Below are positions 26,112-34,606 of a stretch of DNA of 64,000 bases, in pieces. The notes under the pieces were generated by a model that saw only the letters and a list, made by a program, of their open reading frames with translations, was not told the origin of the DNA and made no database searches. A program made the position numbers and the translations under genes. The stretch covers positions 4,092,001 to 4,156,000 of the forward strand of contig NZ_CP132353.1 in assembly GCF_030758455.1 (NCBI RefSeq), written 5' to 3'. Within the stretch, counting starts at the first letter, position 1, and the number at the start of each line of letters is the position of its first letter. The stretch comes from Erwinia pyri. Its GTDB lineage: Bacteria; Pseudomonadota; Gammaproteobacteria; Enterobacterales; Enterobacteriaceae.

Positions 26112-27233
26112 ATGTCTGGTAATGACAATTGTAACGTTGAGTTTGGTGTATTTCTTCCGGTCGGCAATGGCGGCTGGATCACCTCAACCACCAGTCCGCA
26201 GCTTCCGGCGACCTACGACTACAACAAAGAGGTCACGATCCTGGCCGAGCAGTTGGGGTTCGATTTCGCCCTGTCGATGGCGAAGTGGCGTGGCTACGGC
26301 GGCCCTTCCCGTCACTGGGATGTCACGCTGGAAAGTCTGACCACCATGGCGGGTCTGGCTGAAGCCACCAGCCGCATCGGCGTCTGGGGCACCGTTCATA
26401 CCATGGTGTTCCACCCGGCAGTCGTCGCCAAAATGACCGCTGTGCTCGATCAGATCTCCAAAGGGCGCTTCGGACTGAATATTGTTTCGGGCTCGAACCC
26501 CACCGATCAGGGTCAGATGGGGCTGTGGATGGACCTGGATCATGCTGAGCGCTACGAGCTGGCGGCGGAATGGCTGACCGTGTTAAAGCGTCTCTGGACG
26601 GAAGATCGTGTCGACCATCAGGGCAAGCATTATCAGCTGACGGACTGCATGTCTAACCCCAAACCCGCCTCACCGCCGCCGATTATCTGTGCGGGCGCCT
26701 CCGACCGCGGTTTCCTGTTTACCATGGAGCACTGCACCGGCAGCTTTATGCTGGGCTCTGACCATGACGACTTCATCAAAACTGGCCTGCGCGCTAAAGA
26801 GCTGGCTGCACAACAGGGCAAGCCGGATTTCAAAACTTACGGGCTGTTCACCATTGTGCCTGGTGCTACTGATGCGGAAGCTCAGGAGCGCGTGAAGCTG
26901 TTCGATTCGGGGGTTGACACCATCGCGCTGGATAACCAGACCCGCGAATACTCCGGCGACAAGAGTTTTAAGCAGAACACCATGGCTCAGCGGTTCGTCT
27001 CGCAAGGCGAGCAGCGCAACTCCATGACGCGTGCGGCGCTGGTAGGCTCCCCGGAAACCATCGGCAACAAGCTGGCAGCAATCGTTAAGGGCGCGCAGCT
27101 TGATGGCGTAACGGTAATTGTACCGGATTTCATTGATGATCTGCGCATCGTGGGCACGGAAGTACTGGAAATACTGGAGCTAAACGGCGTTAACACCAAC
27201 GCCCGAGCGTATCAGAAGTCGGTAAAGAGCTGA
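26112..27233 (+). CDS. RutA-like flavin-dependent monooxygenase
   Basis: Luciferase-like FMNH2-dependent monooxygenase of 373 residues, similar over its whole length to RutA, which opens the uracil ring using a flavin-N5-peroxide. Shared segments: FGVFLPVGNGGWITST, FDFALSMAKWRGYGG, LESLTTMAGLA, ISKGRFGLNIVSG, DCMSNPKP and ICAGASDRG. By alignment Thr94 and Asn123 match RutA Thr105 and Asn134, recalled as oxygen-activating residues, so ring-opening chemistry is plausible. The region after residue 210 differs strongly, so the substrate may not be uracil. Reduced FMN would come from the RutF-like reductase at 33388. SD AAGAGG. Annotating it simply as rutA would be an over-call. Confidence 0.85.
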   Translation: MSGNDNCNVEFGVFLPVGNGGWITSTTSPQLPATYDYNKEVTILAEQLGFDFALSMAKWRGYGGPSRHWDVTLESLTTMAGLAEATSRIGVWGTVHTMVFHPAVVAKMTAVLDQISKGRFGLNIVSGSNPTDQGQMGLWMDLDHAERYELAAEWLTVLKRLWTEDRVDHQGKHYQLTDCMSNPKPASPPPIICAGASDRGFLFTMEHCTGSFMLGSDHDDFIKTGLRAKELAAQQGKPDFKTYGLFTIVPGATDAEAQERVKLFDSGVDTIALDNQTREYSGDKSFKQNTMAQRFVSQGEQRNSMTRAALVGSPETIGNKLAAIVKGAQLDGVTVIVPDFIDDLRIVGTEVLEILELNGVNTNARAYQKSVKS

Positions 27234-27325
27234 TCTGTCGTAACCTTCAGGCTGAGAACGGCGTGTCCGCCTCAGCCCCATTATGAGTCACCTTCCCCGC
27301 TTCGCGGATTGCCAGGAGTCGAGCT

Positions 27326-28291
27326 ATGAAAATGAAAATGATGTTAGCTTTTGCGGTTTCCGCTGCCATGGGTTGTGCTTCCGTTACTTACGCGGATGAG
27401 AGTAAACCGCGCGTGGCTGCCTTGTTTACTCAGACCGTGACGCAGGGCTCATGGGATATGGCGGGCTATGCGGCGTTCAGGTCGATGGCGACTAAAGAGG
27501 GCTTTACCCCCAGCTATCTGGAACACACCACCTATGAGTCCGCGCCTTCAGTGTTGCGCCAGCTGGCCTCTGATGGTGTAAAGCTGATTATTGCCCACTC
27601 CTCCGGCTATTCGGCGGCAATCAAAGAAGTGGCCCCTTCCTTCCCCAACACGCAGTTCGTGCTCTACTCCTATGAAAGCTCCACCAACAACCTGCCAAAC
27701 TACTCGGCGTGGTCGGTTGACTGGGATGAATACGGCTTTGTGCTGGGCGTGCTGGCGGCAACGGCCAGTAAAACCGGCCATATTGCAGTGATCAGCGGCG
27801 AACCGATCCCTTCTGCAGAGCGTACCGTGCAGTTCATCAAAAAAGGCGCGGCTTACGCCAATCCCAAAGTGGTGGTGGACTCTGCCTATGTAGGCTCCTT
27901 TACTGATGTTGCCCGCGCGAAAGAGATTGCTACCGGCGCTATCGCTCGCGGCGCGGATTTTGTCATTCCTTCTGCAGATACTGCCGATGCGGGCATTCAG
28001 CAGGCAGCGGATGAAGAAGGCGTGCTGACGATTGGCTCTTACACCGATCAAGCCAAATCCTTTCCCAACTCTGTGATGACCTCCACGGTGATGAACTTTG
28101 ATAAATCCTATGCGGATATCGGTAAACACTGCGCTGACCATCAGCTCGGCAACCGTATTGTGACCGAAAATTTAGCCACTAAGGGCTGGACGCTCGCTAA
28201 ACCTTTTGCCCATGTCGACAAAGAGGTTGAGGAGAAAGTGTTCAAGGTTATTGATGACCTTAAGGCCGGCAAAATCAAGATTGAGGAGTAA
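27326..28291 (+). CDS. BMP/PnrA family substrate-binding protein
   Basis: Periplasmic binding protein of the basic-membrane-protein (PnrA/Med) family, 321 residues, with a signal peptide ending near SVTYADES; an AMGC stretch at 14-17 is only a poor lipobox. Family members with this ATPase/permease set bind purine nucleosides, purines, riboflavin or related heterocycles. Seen: VAALFTQTVTQGSWDMAGYAAF, GVKLIIAHSSGYSAAIKEVA, GADFVIPSADTADAGI. AGGAG lies 9 bases before the ATG. The ATPase gene starts 4 bases after the stop. Its link to a ring-opening oxygenase suggests a nitrogen heterocycle as ligand. Confidence 0.92.
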   Translation: MKMKMMLAFAVSAAMGCASVTYADESKPRVAALFTQTVTQGSWDMAGYAAFRSMATKEGFTPSYLEHTTYESAPSVLRQLASDGVKLIIAHSSGYSAAIKEVAPSFPNTQFVLYSYESSTNNLPNYSAWSVDWDEYGFVLGVLAATASKTGHIAVISGEPIPSAERTVQFIKKGAAYANPKVVVDSAYVGSFTDVARAKEIATGAIARGADFVIPSADTADAGIQQAADEEGVLTIGSYTDQAKSFPNSVMTSTVMNFDKSYADIGKHCADHQLGNRIVTENLATKGWTLAKPFAHVDKEVEEKVFKVIDDLKAGKIKIEE

Positions 28292-28295
28292 CTCC

Positions 28296-29804
28296 ATGTC
28301 CAGCCCCGTAATCGAACTCGATCATGTTTCAAAGCGCTATCCCAACGGGTTTGTCGCGCTGGAAAAAGTGAGTCTCGCCTTTTATCCCGGGGAGATCCAC
28401 GCGCTGTTGGGCGAAAACGGGGCGGGAAAATCGACGTTGATGAATATTCTGTACGGCGTGCATGAAGCCACTGAAGGCGGCGTGTTGATGAATGGCCGCC
28501 AGGTGATCCACCGTCGGCCAGCTGACGCCATCGCTAACGGCATCGGTATGGTGCATCAGCATTTCAAGCTGGTCGCGCCTTTCACCGTCGCGGAGAACCT
28601 GGCGCTGGTCGCCAGAGGTGAACGCAAAAAAACCTTCCGTCGCCCTGCCAACATTCGCGCTTTTATGCAGGCATACGGCGTTGACCTTGATCCGCACACT
28701 GTCGTGGGGCGCCTGCCGCTGGCTTTGCAGCAGCGCGTGGAGATCCTGAAAGCGCTGGTAAATGACACCCGGGTACTGCTGCTGGATGAACCTTCGACCA
28801 TTCTGACGCCGGGCGAGATAGCCGAGCTCTATACCACCGTGCGCCGGATTTGTGAAAAAGGTACGGCAGTGGCGGTTGTTACTCATAACGTAGATGAAGT
28901 GCTCGCCAACGCAGACCGCTACACTATTTTACGGCGAGGCAAAACCAACGGCACCGGGCTGACCCGGGGCTGTACACCCGATGAGTTGGTGGAAAAAATT
29001 GTCGGGCGTGTTGTCGTCAGCGGCACGCGTCTCGGTTCATTACGTCAGGCTGGTCCGGAACAAATGCGGTTGAGCAACGTGAATTTGCGCCCGGCAACCG
29101 GTTCGCCAGGACTGCACGCTTTCACTCTGTCGCTACATGCACGGGAAGTCATTGGCATTGCAGGTGTGGAAGGCAACGGGCAGACCGAGCTCTTTGAGCT
29201 GCTGGCAGGGCAACGGCAGCCGCACAGCGGCGACATTACCCGTAGCGGCCCGAATATCACGGTGGCGCTGGTACCACAGGACCGGCATCACGAAGGGCTT
29301 TCGCTGGACTTACCGGTTTCCCACAACCTGCTCTACCCCAAAATTATGCAAGGCGGATACCGTCGTCTGGGATTACTTAACCATGCCGCCATTGCGGAGC
29401 GCGCCAGAGAGATGATTACCGAGTCCGATATCCGGACGCATTCTCACGGCAGCCTGGCCCGCTCTCTTTCAGGGGGGAATCAGCAGAAGATCGTGGTGGC
29501 GAGAGCCATGGCGGAAGCGGCCTCCATTATCGTTGTTTATCAGCCCACGCGGGGTCTGGATATGGCTGCGGCAGAAGCGGTATTAATCCGTCTGGCCGAT
29601 GCGGCTGATGCTGGTACCACCGTGCTGATTATCTCCTCAAATATCGAAGAACTTCTTCGGGTCTCCGACCGCATCGTGGTGATGAACGGCGGCAGGATCG
29701 CTGGGGAAGTAATGGGGGAGCAAATGTCCTTTGAAAGAATCGGCACGCTGATGACTTCCGGTCGGGGCGCGCAGTCGGCTGCAGCAGGAGCAGAACATGT
29801 CTGA
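28296..29804 (+). CDS. ABC transporter ATPase, two fused domains (BMP-type importer)
   Basis: 502-residue ATPase with two nucleotide-binding domains, as in nucleoside/purine importers of the YufO/NupO class. Domain 1: Walker A GENGAGKST, Q-loop MVHQHF, Walker B VLLLDEP, and a degenerate signature LPLALQQRVEI. Domain 2: degenerate Walker A GVEGNGQTE, signature LSGGNQQKIVVARA and QPTRGLD. The asymmetry (canonical Walker A in one half, canonical signature in the other) is usual for this class and leaves one full site. GAGGAG 7 bases before the ATG at 28296 sets the start. The stop overlaps the next ATG by 8 bases. Confidence 0.93.
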   Translation: MSSPVIELDHVSKRYPNGFVALEKVSLAFYPGEIHALLGENGAGKSTLMNILYGVHEATEGGVLMNGRQVIHRRPADAIANGIGMVHQHFKLVAPFTVAENLALVARGERKKTFRRPANIRAFMQAYGVDLDPHTVVGRLPLALQQRVEILKALVNDTRVLLLDEPSTILTPGEIAELYTTVRRICEKGTAVAVVTHNVDEVLANADRYTILRRGKTNGTGLTRGCTPDELVEKIVGRVVVSGTRLGSLRQAGPEQMRLSNVNLRPATGSPGLHAFTLSLHAREVIGIAGVEGNGQTELFELLAGQRQPHSGDITRSGPNITVALVPQDRHHEGLSLDLPVSHNLLYPKIMQGGYRRLGLLNHAAIAERAREMITESDIRTHSHGSLARSLSGGNQQKIVVARAMAEAASIIVVYQPTRGLDMAAAEAVLIRLADAADAGTTVLIISSNIEELLRVSDRIVVMNGGRIAGEVMGEQMSFERIGTLMTSGRGAQSAAAGAEHV

Positions 29805-30894
29805 ATCGGTAAAACCTCTGGCTGATACCGGCGCCTCGCTGCGCCGGGTACTGACCAAATTAAGCGGCTCCCGCTCGTTATGGGTCACCCTGAGCGCTTT
29901 TATCGGCTCGTTAATCCTCGGCCTGGCCCTGATCGCCGCGATGGGCGTACCGCTGATTTCCGCCATGCGGGTCGCCTTTGAAGGCGCTTTTGGCAACATC
30001 CGCAGCCTGTCCGACACACTGGTATTTATGACGCCGCGCCTGCTGGTGGCGCTGGGTGCGCTAATCGCCATCCGCGGCGGTATGTTTAACCTGGGTGGAG
30101 AGGGCCAGCTACAGATGGGTGCTATCGGCGCCATGCTGCCTTTTCTCGCTTTTGGCGACATCGGCCCGGCATTGCTGCCATGTGCCATCCTCAGCGGCGC
30201 AATCTGCGGGGCGCTGTGGGGGCTAATCCCGGCCGTGCTGAAAGTATGGCGCGGCATTGATGAAATCATCGTGACGCTGATGATGAATTTTATCGCCATC
30301 TATACCCTGAAATATCTGGTTCAGGGGCCGATGCGCCCGGCGGGTTCTAATTTCAATATGTCTGCCCAGCTGCCGCCAGACGGCGTTTTCCAGCAGGTCA
30401 TTGAGGGTACGCGACTGCACTCCGGCGTGTTTCTGGCATTACTGATTGCGCTCGCTGTTTGGGTATTACTGAAACACAGCGCTTTCGGGCTGAAGCTCCG
30501 CGCCAGCGGTCAGAGTCCCCGTTTTGTGCAGTTTCAGGGAGAGTCTGCGGCAAAAAACGTGCTTTCCAGCATGGCGCTTTCGGGCGCCGTCAGCGGGCTG
30601 GCAGGCGCTTTTGAAGTGCTGGGCGTGCAGTACCGTCTGATTGACGGTTTTTCGTCAGGGCTGGGTTTTGAAGGGCTTGCCGTCTCTTTCCTGGCTGGTC
30701 TCGAACCTTTTGGGGCCATTATCGTCTCGATTTATTTTGGCGCCATTAACAGCGCCGCACTGGCACTGCAAAGCACCTTTTCAATTCCAGCTGCGTTAGC
30801 GGATGTGCTTGCCGGTATGCCGATTTTATTTCTGGCAGTAATGAGCGGCGTCATGCTGGTTAAAGGGAGGCCTGTATGGAATTCAACACTGTAA
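29797..30894 (+). CDS. ABC transporter permease 1 (BMP-type importer)
   Basis: 365-residue inner-membrane permease (BPD_transp_2, YufP/NupP class) with about 9-10 hydrophobic segments. Typical motifs: ALGALIAIRGGMFNLGGEGQ, GIDEIIVTLMMNFIAIY, and GLGFEGLAVSFLAGLEPFG. The start overlaps the ATPase stop and its end overlaps the second permease by 19 bases, so all three are translationally coupled. Confidence 0.93.
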   Translation: MSESVKPLADTGASLRRVLTKLSGSRSLWVTLSAFIGSLILGLALIAAMGVPLISAMRVAFEGAFGNIRSLSDTLVFMTPRLLVALGALIAIRGGMFNLGGEGQLQMGAIGAMLPFLAFGDIGPALLPCAILSGAICGALWGLIPAVLKVWRGIDEIIVTLMMNFIAIYTLKYLVQGPMRPAGSNFNMSAQLPPDGVFQQVIEGTRLHSGVFLALLIALAVWVLLKHSAFGLKLRASGQSPRFVQFQGESAAKNVLSSMALSGAVSGLAGAFEVLGVQYRLIDGFSSGLGFEGLAVSFLAGLEPFGAIIVSIYFGAINSAALALQSTFSIPAALADVLAGMPILFLAVMSGVMLVKGRPVWNSTL

Positions 30895-31817
30895 CGCTGG
30901 CGCTGTTTTTTGCCGGAGGCCTCAGGCTTTGTGTGCCGGTTCTGCTGGCGGCGCTGGGGGAAACCGTTTCAGAACGGGCCGGCGTTTTCACCATCGGGCT
31001 GGAAGGCGTGATGCTGTTTGGCGCGTCGTCATCAGCGGTAGGGCTGGCGGTATCCGGCTCGCCGGTTCTGGCGCTGCTGGCCGGAGTACTTGGCGGCGTG
31101 CTGGCCGCGCTGGTTCTGGCGCTGGGCACGGTATTCGCCCGCGCTAACCAGATAGTGATGGGTATAGGCTTCAATTTGTTCGCGATTGGCGCAACCTCAT
31201 TGATCCGTCAAATCTGGCTTGCTGGCGCACCCGCAGCAGGATCGATGCGCTCTGTTTCTATGTTGAAGCTGCCGTGGTTATCCGATATTCCCATCGCCGG
31301 GCGCGCGCTCTTCTCGCAAAGTCCGGTGCTCTATCTGGCGGTGGTGGTCGCCTTTTCGCTCTGGTGTCTGTTCCGCTATACACGCGCCGGTCTGTTGCTG
31401 CGGGCCGTGGGCGAGAACGCGCTGGCCGCTGATGCTGCGGGCCACGCCGTACTGCGCATCCGTTTCAGCGCCACCCTGTTTACGGGAGTGATGGCGGGAT
31501 TAGGCGGAGCCTATCTCTGCATCATCGCCTCCGGCGGCACTTTCGTGGACAACATGACGGCAGGACGAGGCTATCTGGCCATTGCCGTCACCATTTTTGC
31601 ACGCTGGATGCCGTTGCGGGTACTGATTGTAGCCGTCTTGCTGGGTCTGCTCGAAGCCCTGCAATTCCAGGGGCAGTATCTGGGCATTGATATCGCACCT
31701 TCCCTGCTGATGGCAATGCCGTTTGTGGTCGCGCTGGTCGCCTGGGTGATGATGGGCCGGGCAGGCGCAGCGCCGACAGATTTAGGCCGTCCTTTCCTGC
31801 GGGGCTCAGGGCGGTAG
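30876..31817 (+). CDS. ABC transporter permease 2 (BMP-type importer)
   Basis: 313-residue second permease (YufQ/NupQ class). Motifs: LGETVSERAGVFTIGLEGVM, ANQIVMGIGFNLFAIGATS, GRGYLAIAVTIFARW. About 8 hydrophobic segments. It forms the heterodimeric channel with the gene upstream, which it overlaps by 19 bases. The ATG is preceded by AGGGAGG inside that gene. Confidence 0.93.
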   Translation: MEFNTVTLALFFAGGLRLCVPVLLAALGETVSERAGVFTIGLEGVMLFGASSSAVGLAVSGSPVLALLAGVLGGVLAALVLALGTVFARANQIVMGIGFNLFAIGATSLIRQIWLAGAPAAGSMRSVSMLKLPWLSDIPIAGRALFSQSPVLYLAVVVAFSLWCLFRYTRAGLLLRAVGENALAADAAGHAVLRIRFSATLFTGVMAGLGGAYLCIIASGGTFVDNMTAGRGYLAIAVTIFARWMPLRVLIVAVLLGLLEALQFQGQYLGIDIAPSLLMAMPFVVALVAWVMMGRAGAAPTDLGRPFLRGSGR

Positions 31818-31860
31818 TGATTCTAAAACAGGGGGTTGCGGCCCCATTCAGGAGAAATAT

Positions 31861-32262
31861 ATGAACCAGGCAATCAACCCGGAGGGGTGGATCATTGGTA
31901 AAACGGCGACCGGCCTTAATCACCTTAACTGGGGTGTGAAAGCGGGAAACCACGTGTCGGTCGCCGGCATGCTGTCTACCGATCCTGTTGACGGCAGCAT
32001 CGTAGGCGTTGGGGATATTGAAGTACAGACACGCCGTGTGCTCGACAGTATCAAAGTGGTGCTGGAGTCCGCTGGCAGCAGTATGGACCATGTTGTGATG
32101 AACCAGATCTTCCTGCGCAATCTTGAGGATTACCATCAATTCAATGAGATCTACGTCAGCTACTTCCCGCAGATCCTCCCCGCACGCTTCTGCGTGAAGC
32201 TGGAGATGGTGCGACCGGAGTTCCTGGTTGAAATCGCCGCGACAGCCATTATTCCAGCCTGA
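31861..32262 (+). CDS. RidA/RutC family deaminase
   Basis: 133-residue YjgF/YER057c/UK114 trimeric protein. RidA members hydrolyse reactive enamines/imines; RutC deaminates aminoacrylate in the Rut pathway. The catalytic Arg (Arg109 in LPARFCVKL) and the C-terminal Glu124 (FLVEIAA) are present, so it should be active. AGGAG precedes the ATG. Its place between the importer and the reductase genes suggests it removes ammonia from an enamine intermediate made after ring opening. Confidence 0.92.
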   Translation: MNQAINPEGWIIGKTATGLNHLNWGVKAGNHVSVAGMLSTDPVDGSIVGVGDIEVQTRRVLDSIKVVLESAGSSMDHVVMNQIFLRNLEDYHQFNEIYVSYFPQILPARFCVKLEMVRPEFLVEIAATAIIPA

Positions 32263-32327
32263 TCGGAGAGATCATCAGGGAGCTGGCTAACTGTCAGCTC
32301 TCTGACCAGCAACAAGAGGGTTATGCT

Positions 32328-33335
32328 ATGCAATACCGTTATCTGGGTCGCAGCGGGTTAAAAGTGTCAGAAATCTGCCTGGGAACCATGATGTTCGGCG
32401 GTGCAACTGACGAGACCGCTTCACGCAACATTACTGCTGCAGCAGGTGATGCTGGGGTTAATTTCATCGATACCGCCGACATGTACAACAAAGGCGAATC
32501 AGAGCGGGTTGTCGGGCGAGCAATTGCCGCAGAGCGCGACCGCTGGGTACTGGCAACCAAAGTGGGCAACCCGATGGGTGACGCGCCGAATCAGCGCGGG
32601 ATGTCACGCAAATGGATTAGGGAAGCGGTTCACGGTTCGCTGACGCGGCTGGGCAGCGACTATATCGATATCCTGTATATGCATAAAGCGGATTTCGCTG
32701 CGCCGCTGGAAGAGATGGTACTCGCTTTCGCCGATCTCATTCGTGAAGGCAAGATCGGCTATTTTGCGGTGTCGAATTTTAAGGCGTGGCGGCTGGCAGA
32801 GACGGTCCGACTGGCTCGTGAAGCGGGCATTACCGGACCCGTGGCGACACAGCCGCTTTATAATCTGGCGAACCGTGAGGCAGAAGTTGAGATCCTGCCT
32901 TCTGCGGCTTACTTTGGGGCCGGTACCGTCTGCTACAGCCCGCTGGCGCGCGGCATTCTCACCGGAAAATATCGCCAGGATGTAGCCCCTGACAGTGACA
33001 GCCGCGCCGGACGCGCCGATCCGCGCATGATGGAAGCGGAATGGCGGCCAGAATCGTTAAAAGCTGCCAGCGAGCTGGCAGCTTATGCTGAGAGTACCGG
33101 ACGTAAACCGGCGCATCTGGCGCAAATGTGGGTGATGCGCAACAGCCTTGTCACCAGCACGCTGATTGGACCGCGAACCTTTGAACAGTGGCAGGATGGC
33201 ATTGCGGCGCTCGACTGTTCCTGGAGTGTGGAAGATGAAGCCTTTTGCGATCGGCTGGTTTCACCAGGCAAAGGCACCAGCCTGGGTCCGGTCGATCCAC
33301 ACCATCCGATTGAAGGCCGCATAACCCGCTGGTAA
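32328..33335 (+). CDS. aldo/keto reductase
   Basis: NADPH-dependent TIM-barrel oxidoreductase of 335 residues. The tetrad is visible: Asp48 and Tyr53 (FIDTADMYN), Lys78 (LATKVG) and His119 (YMHKAD). The coenzyme region is CYSPLARGILTGKY and later TSTLIGPRTFEQ. The known rut operons that I recall contain no such gene. It probably reduces an aldehyde or ketone arising in this pathway, alongside or in place of RutE. A 52-base gap to the next gene. Confidence 0.93.
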   Translation: MQYRYLGRSGLKVSEICLGTMMFGGATDETASRNITAAAGDAGVNFIDTADMYNKGESERVVGRAIAAERDRWVLATKVGNPMGDAPNQRGMSRKWIREAVHGSLTRLGSDYIDILYMHKADFAAPLEEMVLAFADLIREGKIGYFAVSNFKAWRLAETVRLAREAGITGPVATQPLYNLANREAEVEILPSAAYFGAGTVCYSPLARGILTGKYRQDVAPDSDSRAGRADPRMMEAEWRPESLKAASELAAYAESTGRKPAHLAQMWVMRNSLVTSTLIGPRTFEQWQDGIAALDCSWSVEDEAFCDRLVSPGKGTSLGPVDPHHPIEGRITRW

Positions 33336-33387
33336 TAAACAACTATTTGCCTGGCCAATACTGGCCATTACTGATACAGGTCCGTTA

Positions 33388-33945
33388 ATGACAGAATCTA
33401 CCTCCCCTGCCGCAACGAAAATGAACGCTTTAGCAGAAGATGTTGCAAAGATTGCAGAAGCCTATCGTGGCGGGATGCGCCTGCTTCCGGCAGGCGTCTG
33501 CCTGATCACCGCCAGCCGTGACAATGAGCCGGGTGGCATGATTGCCACCGCTGTGACCTCTGTCAGCGCAGAGCCGCCTACGCTGCTGGTGTGCATTAAC
33601 CGTAGCGCCTCCATGTTTGCAATGATTGAGGAAACGGGCCGCTTCTGCGTCAACGTATTGACCACAGACGCGCTGCCGCTGGTTGAAATATTCAGTCGTT
33701 CCGACCGCCGGGCCGAGCGTTTTCAGACCGGAGAGTGGAGCACATCAGCCCTGGGTACGCCGGTTTGTGCAGCAGCAATGGTCTCTTTTGAATGCCGTCT
33801 GGCAAAGGTTGTAGACTGGCACAGTCACGGCATTTTTCTTGGTGAAGTAACCAGCGTTTTGCACCCCAGCGCCGGTGCCGCACCGTTACTGTATATGGAT
33901 CGTCAGTTCCATGCGCTCAGTGAGCTGACGGCTGCAAAAAGCTAA
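33388..33945 (+). CDS. flavin reductase, RutF-like
   Basis: 185-residue NAD(P)H:FMN reductase of the split-barrel flavin_reduct family. Seen: MRLLPAGVCLITASRDNEPG, GMIATAVTSVSAEPPTLLVC, INRSASMF, GRFCVNVLT. It should supply FMNH2 to the RutA-like oxygenase. It is about 20 residues longer at the N-terminus than E. coli RutF (164). A weak AGG precedes the ATG. Confidence 0.9.
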   Translation: MTESTSPAATKMNALAEDVAKIAEAYRGGMRLLPAGVCLITASRDNEPGGMIATAVTSVSAEPPTLLVCINRSASMFAMIEETGRFCVNVLTTDALPLVEIFSRSDRRAERFQTGEWSTSALGTPVCAAAMVSFECRLAKVVDWHSHGIFLGEVTSVLHPSAGAAPLLYMDRQFHALSELTAAKS

Positions 33946-33970
33946 TTCAACTTAACCAAAAGGAGTCCGG

Positions 33971-34552
33971 ATGCTTTCTGACGACGCAATGAATGACCTG
34001 TTTCTTGAAGCACGTTCCCACAATGGCTGGCTGGACAAAGCAGTGACTGACGAGCAGCTTGCTACCCTGTATGCTCTGACGCGAATGGGACCCACTTCCG
34101 CCAATTGCAGCCCAGCCCGATTCGTGTTTGTGCGCACGCAGGAGGGCAAAGAGAAGCTCAGGCCAACGCTCTCTTCCGGCAACCTGCAGAAGACCATGAG
34201 CGCGCCCGTCACGGTGATTGTGGCGTATGACAAAACCTTTTATGAGCAACTGCCAGCGCTGTTCCCTCATGCTGATGCCAGAAGCTGGTTCACCTCCAGC
34301 CCGGCCTTTGCCGAGGAGACAGCCTTGCGTAACAGCTCACTGCAGGCCGCGTATCTGATTATGGCCGCACGTAGTATGGGTCTGGACACCGGGCCGATGT
34401 CTGGCTTTGACCGGAACAAGCTGGATGAGGCTTTTTTTCAGGGCACCACGCTGACCACCAATCTGTTGATCAACCTCGGCTATGGCGATGCTGAAAAGCT
34501 TTATGGTCGTCTGCCAAGATTGTCGCTGGAACAGGCCTGCTCTTTTGAGTGA
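33971..34552 (+). CDS. rutE: malonic semialdehyde reductase, RutE-like nitroreductase fold
   Basis: 193-residue NADPH-dependent nitroreductase-family protein, very close to E. coli RutE: shared stretches include [53 protein letters not shown] and [12 protein letters not shown]. RutE turns malonic semialdehyde into 3-hydroxypropionate. This strong match implies that the pathway ends in malonic semialdehyde or a close C3 product. AGGAG lies 7 bases before the ATG. Last gene of the operon. Confidence 0.85.
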   Translation: MLSDDAMNDLFLEARSHNGWLDKAVTDEQLATLYALTRMGPTSANCSPARFVFVRTQEGKEKLRPTLSSGNLQKTMSAPVTVIVAYDKTFYEQLPALFPHADARSWFTSSPAFAEETALRNSSLQAAYLIMAARSMGLDTGPMSGFDRNKLDEAFFQGTTLTTNLLINLGYGDAEKLYGRLPRLSLEQACSFE

Positions 34553-34580
34553 GTAAAAGCAAAAGCGTTCTGACGGGGAA

Positions 34581-34606
34581 TAAAAAATGCCGCTTCAGAG
34601 CGGCAT
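34581..34606. terminator. terminator between convergent rutE-like and RidA genes
   Basis: An 8-bp stem (34587-34594 with 34599-34606) with a TCAG loop; on the minus strand a run of six U follows. The stop codon of the minus-strand RidA gene (34595-34597) lies inside the hairpin loop. It is placed to stop the plus-strand operon too, though without a T run on that side. Confidence 0.85.

Noticed and set aside
26112..34552. Calling the cassette the ordinary rut operon for uracil
   Set aside because: RutB, RutG and RutR are absent and an ABC importer, LysR regulator and aldo-keto reductase are added; only RutE is close enough to name.
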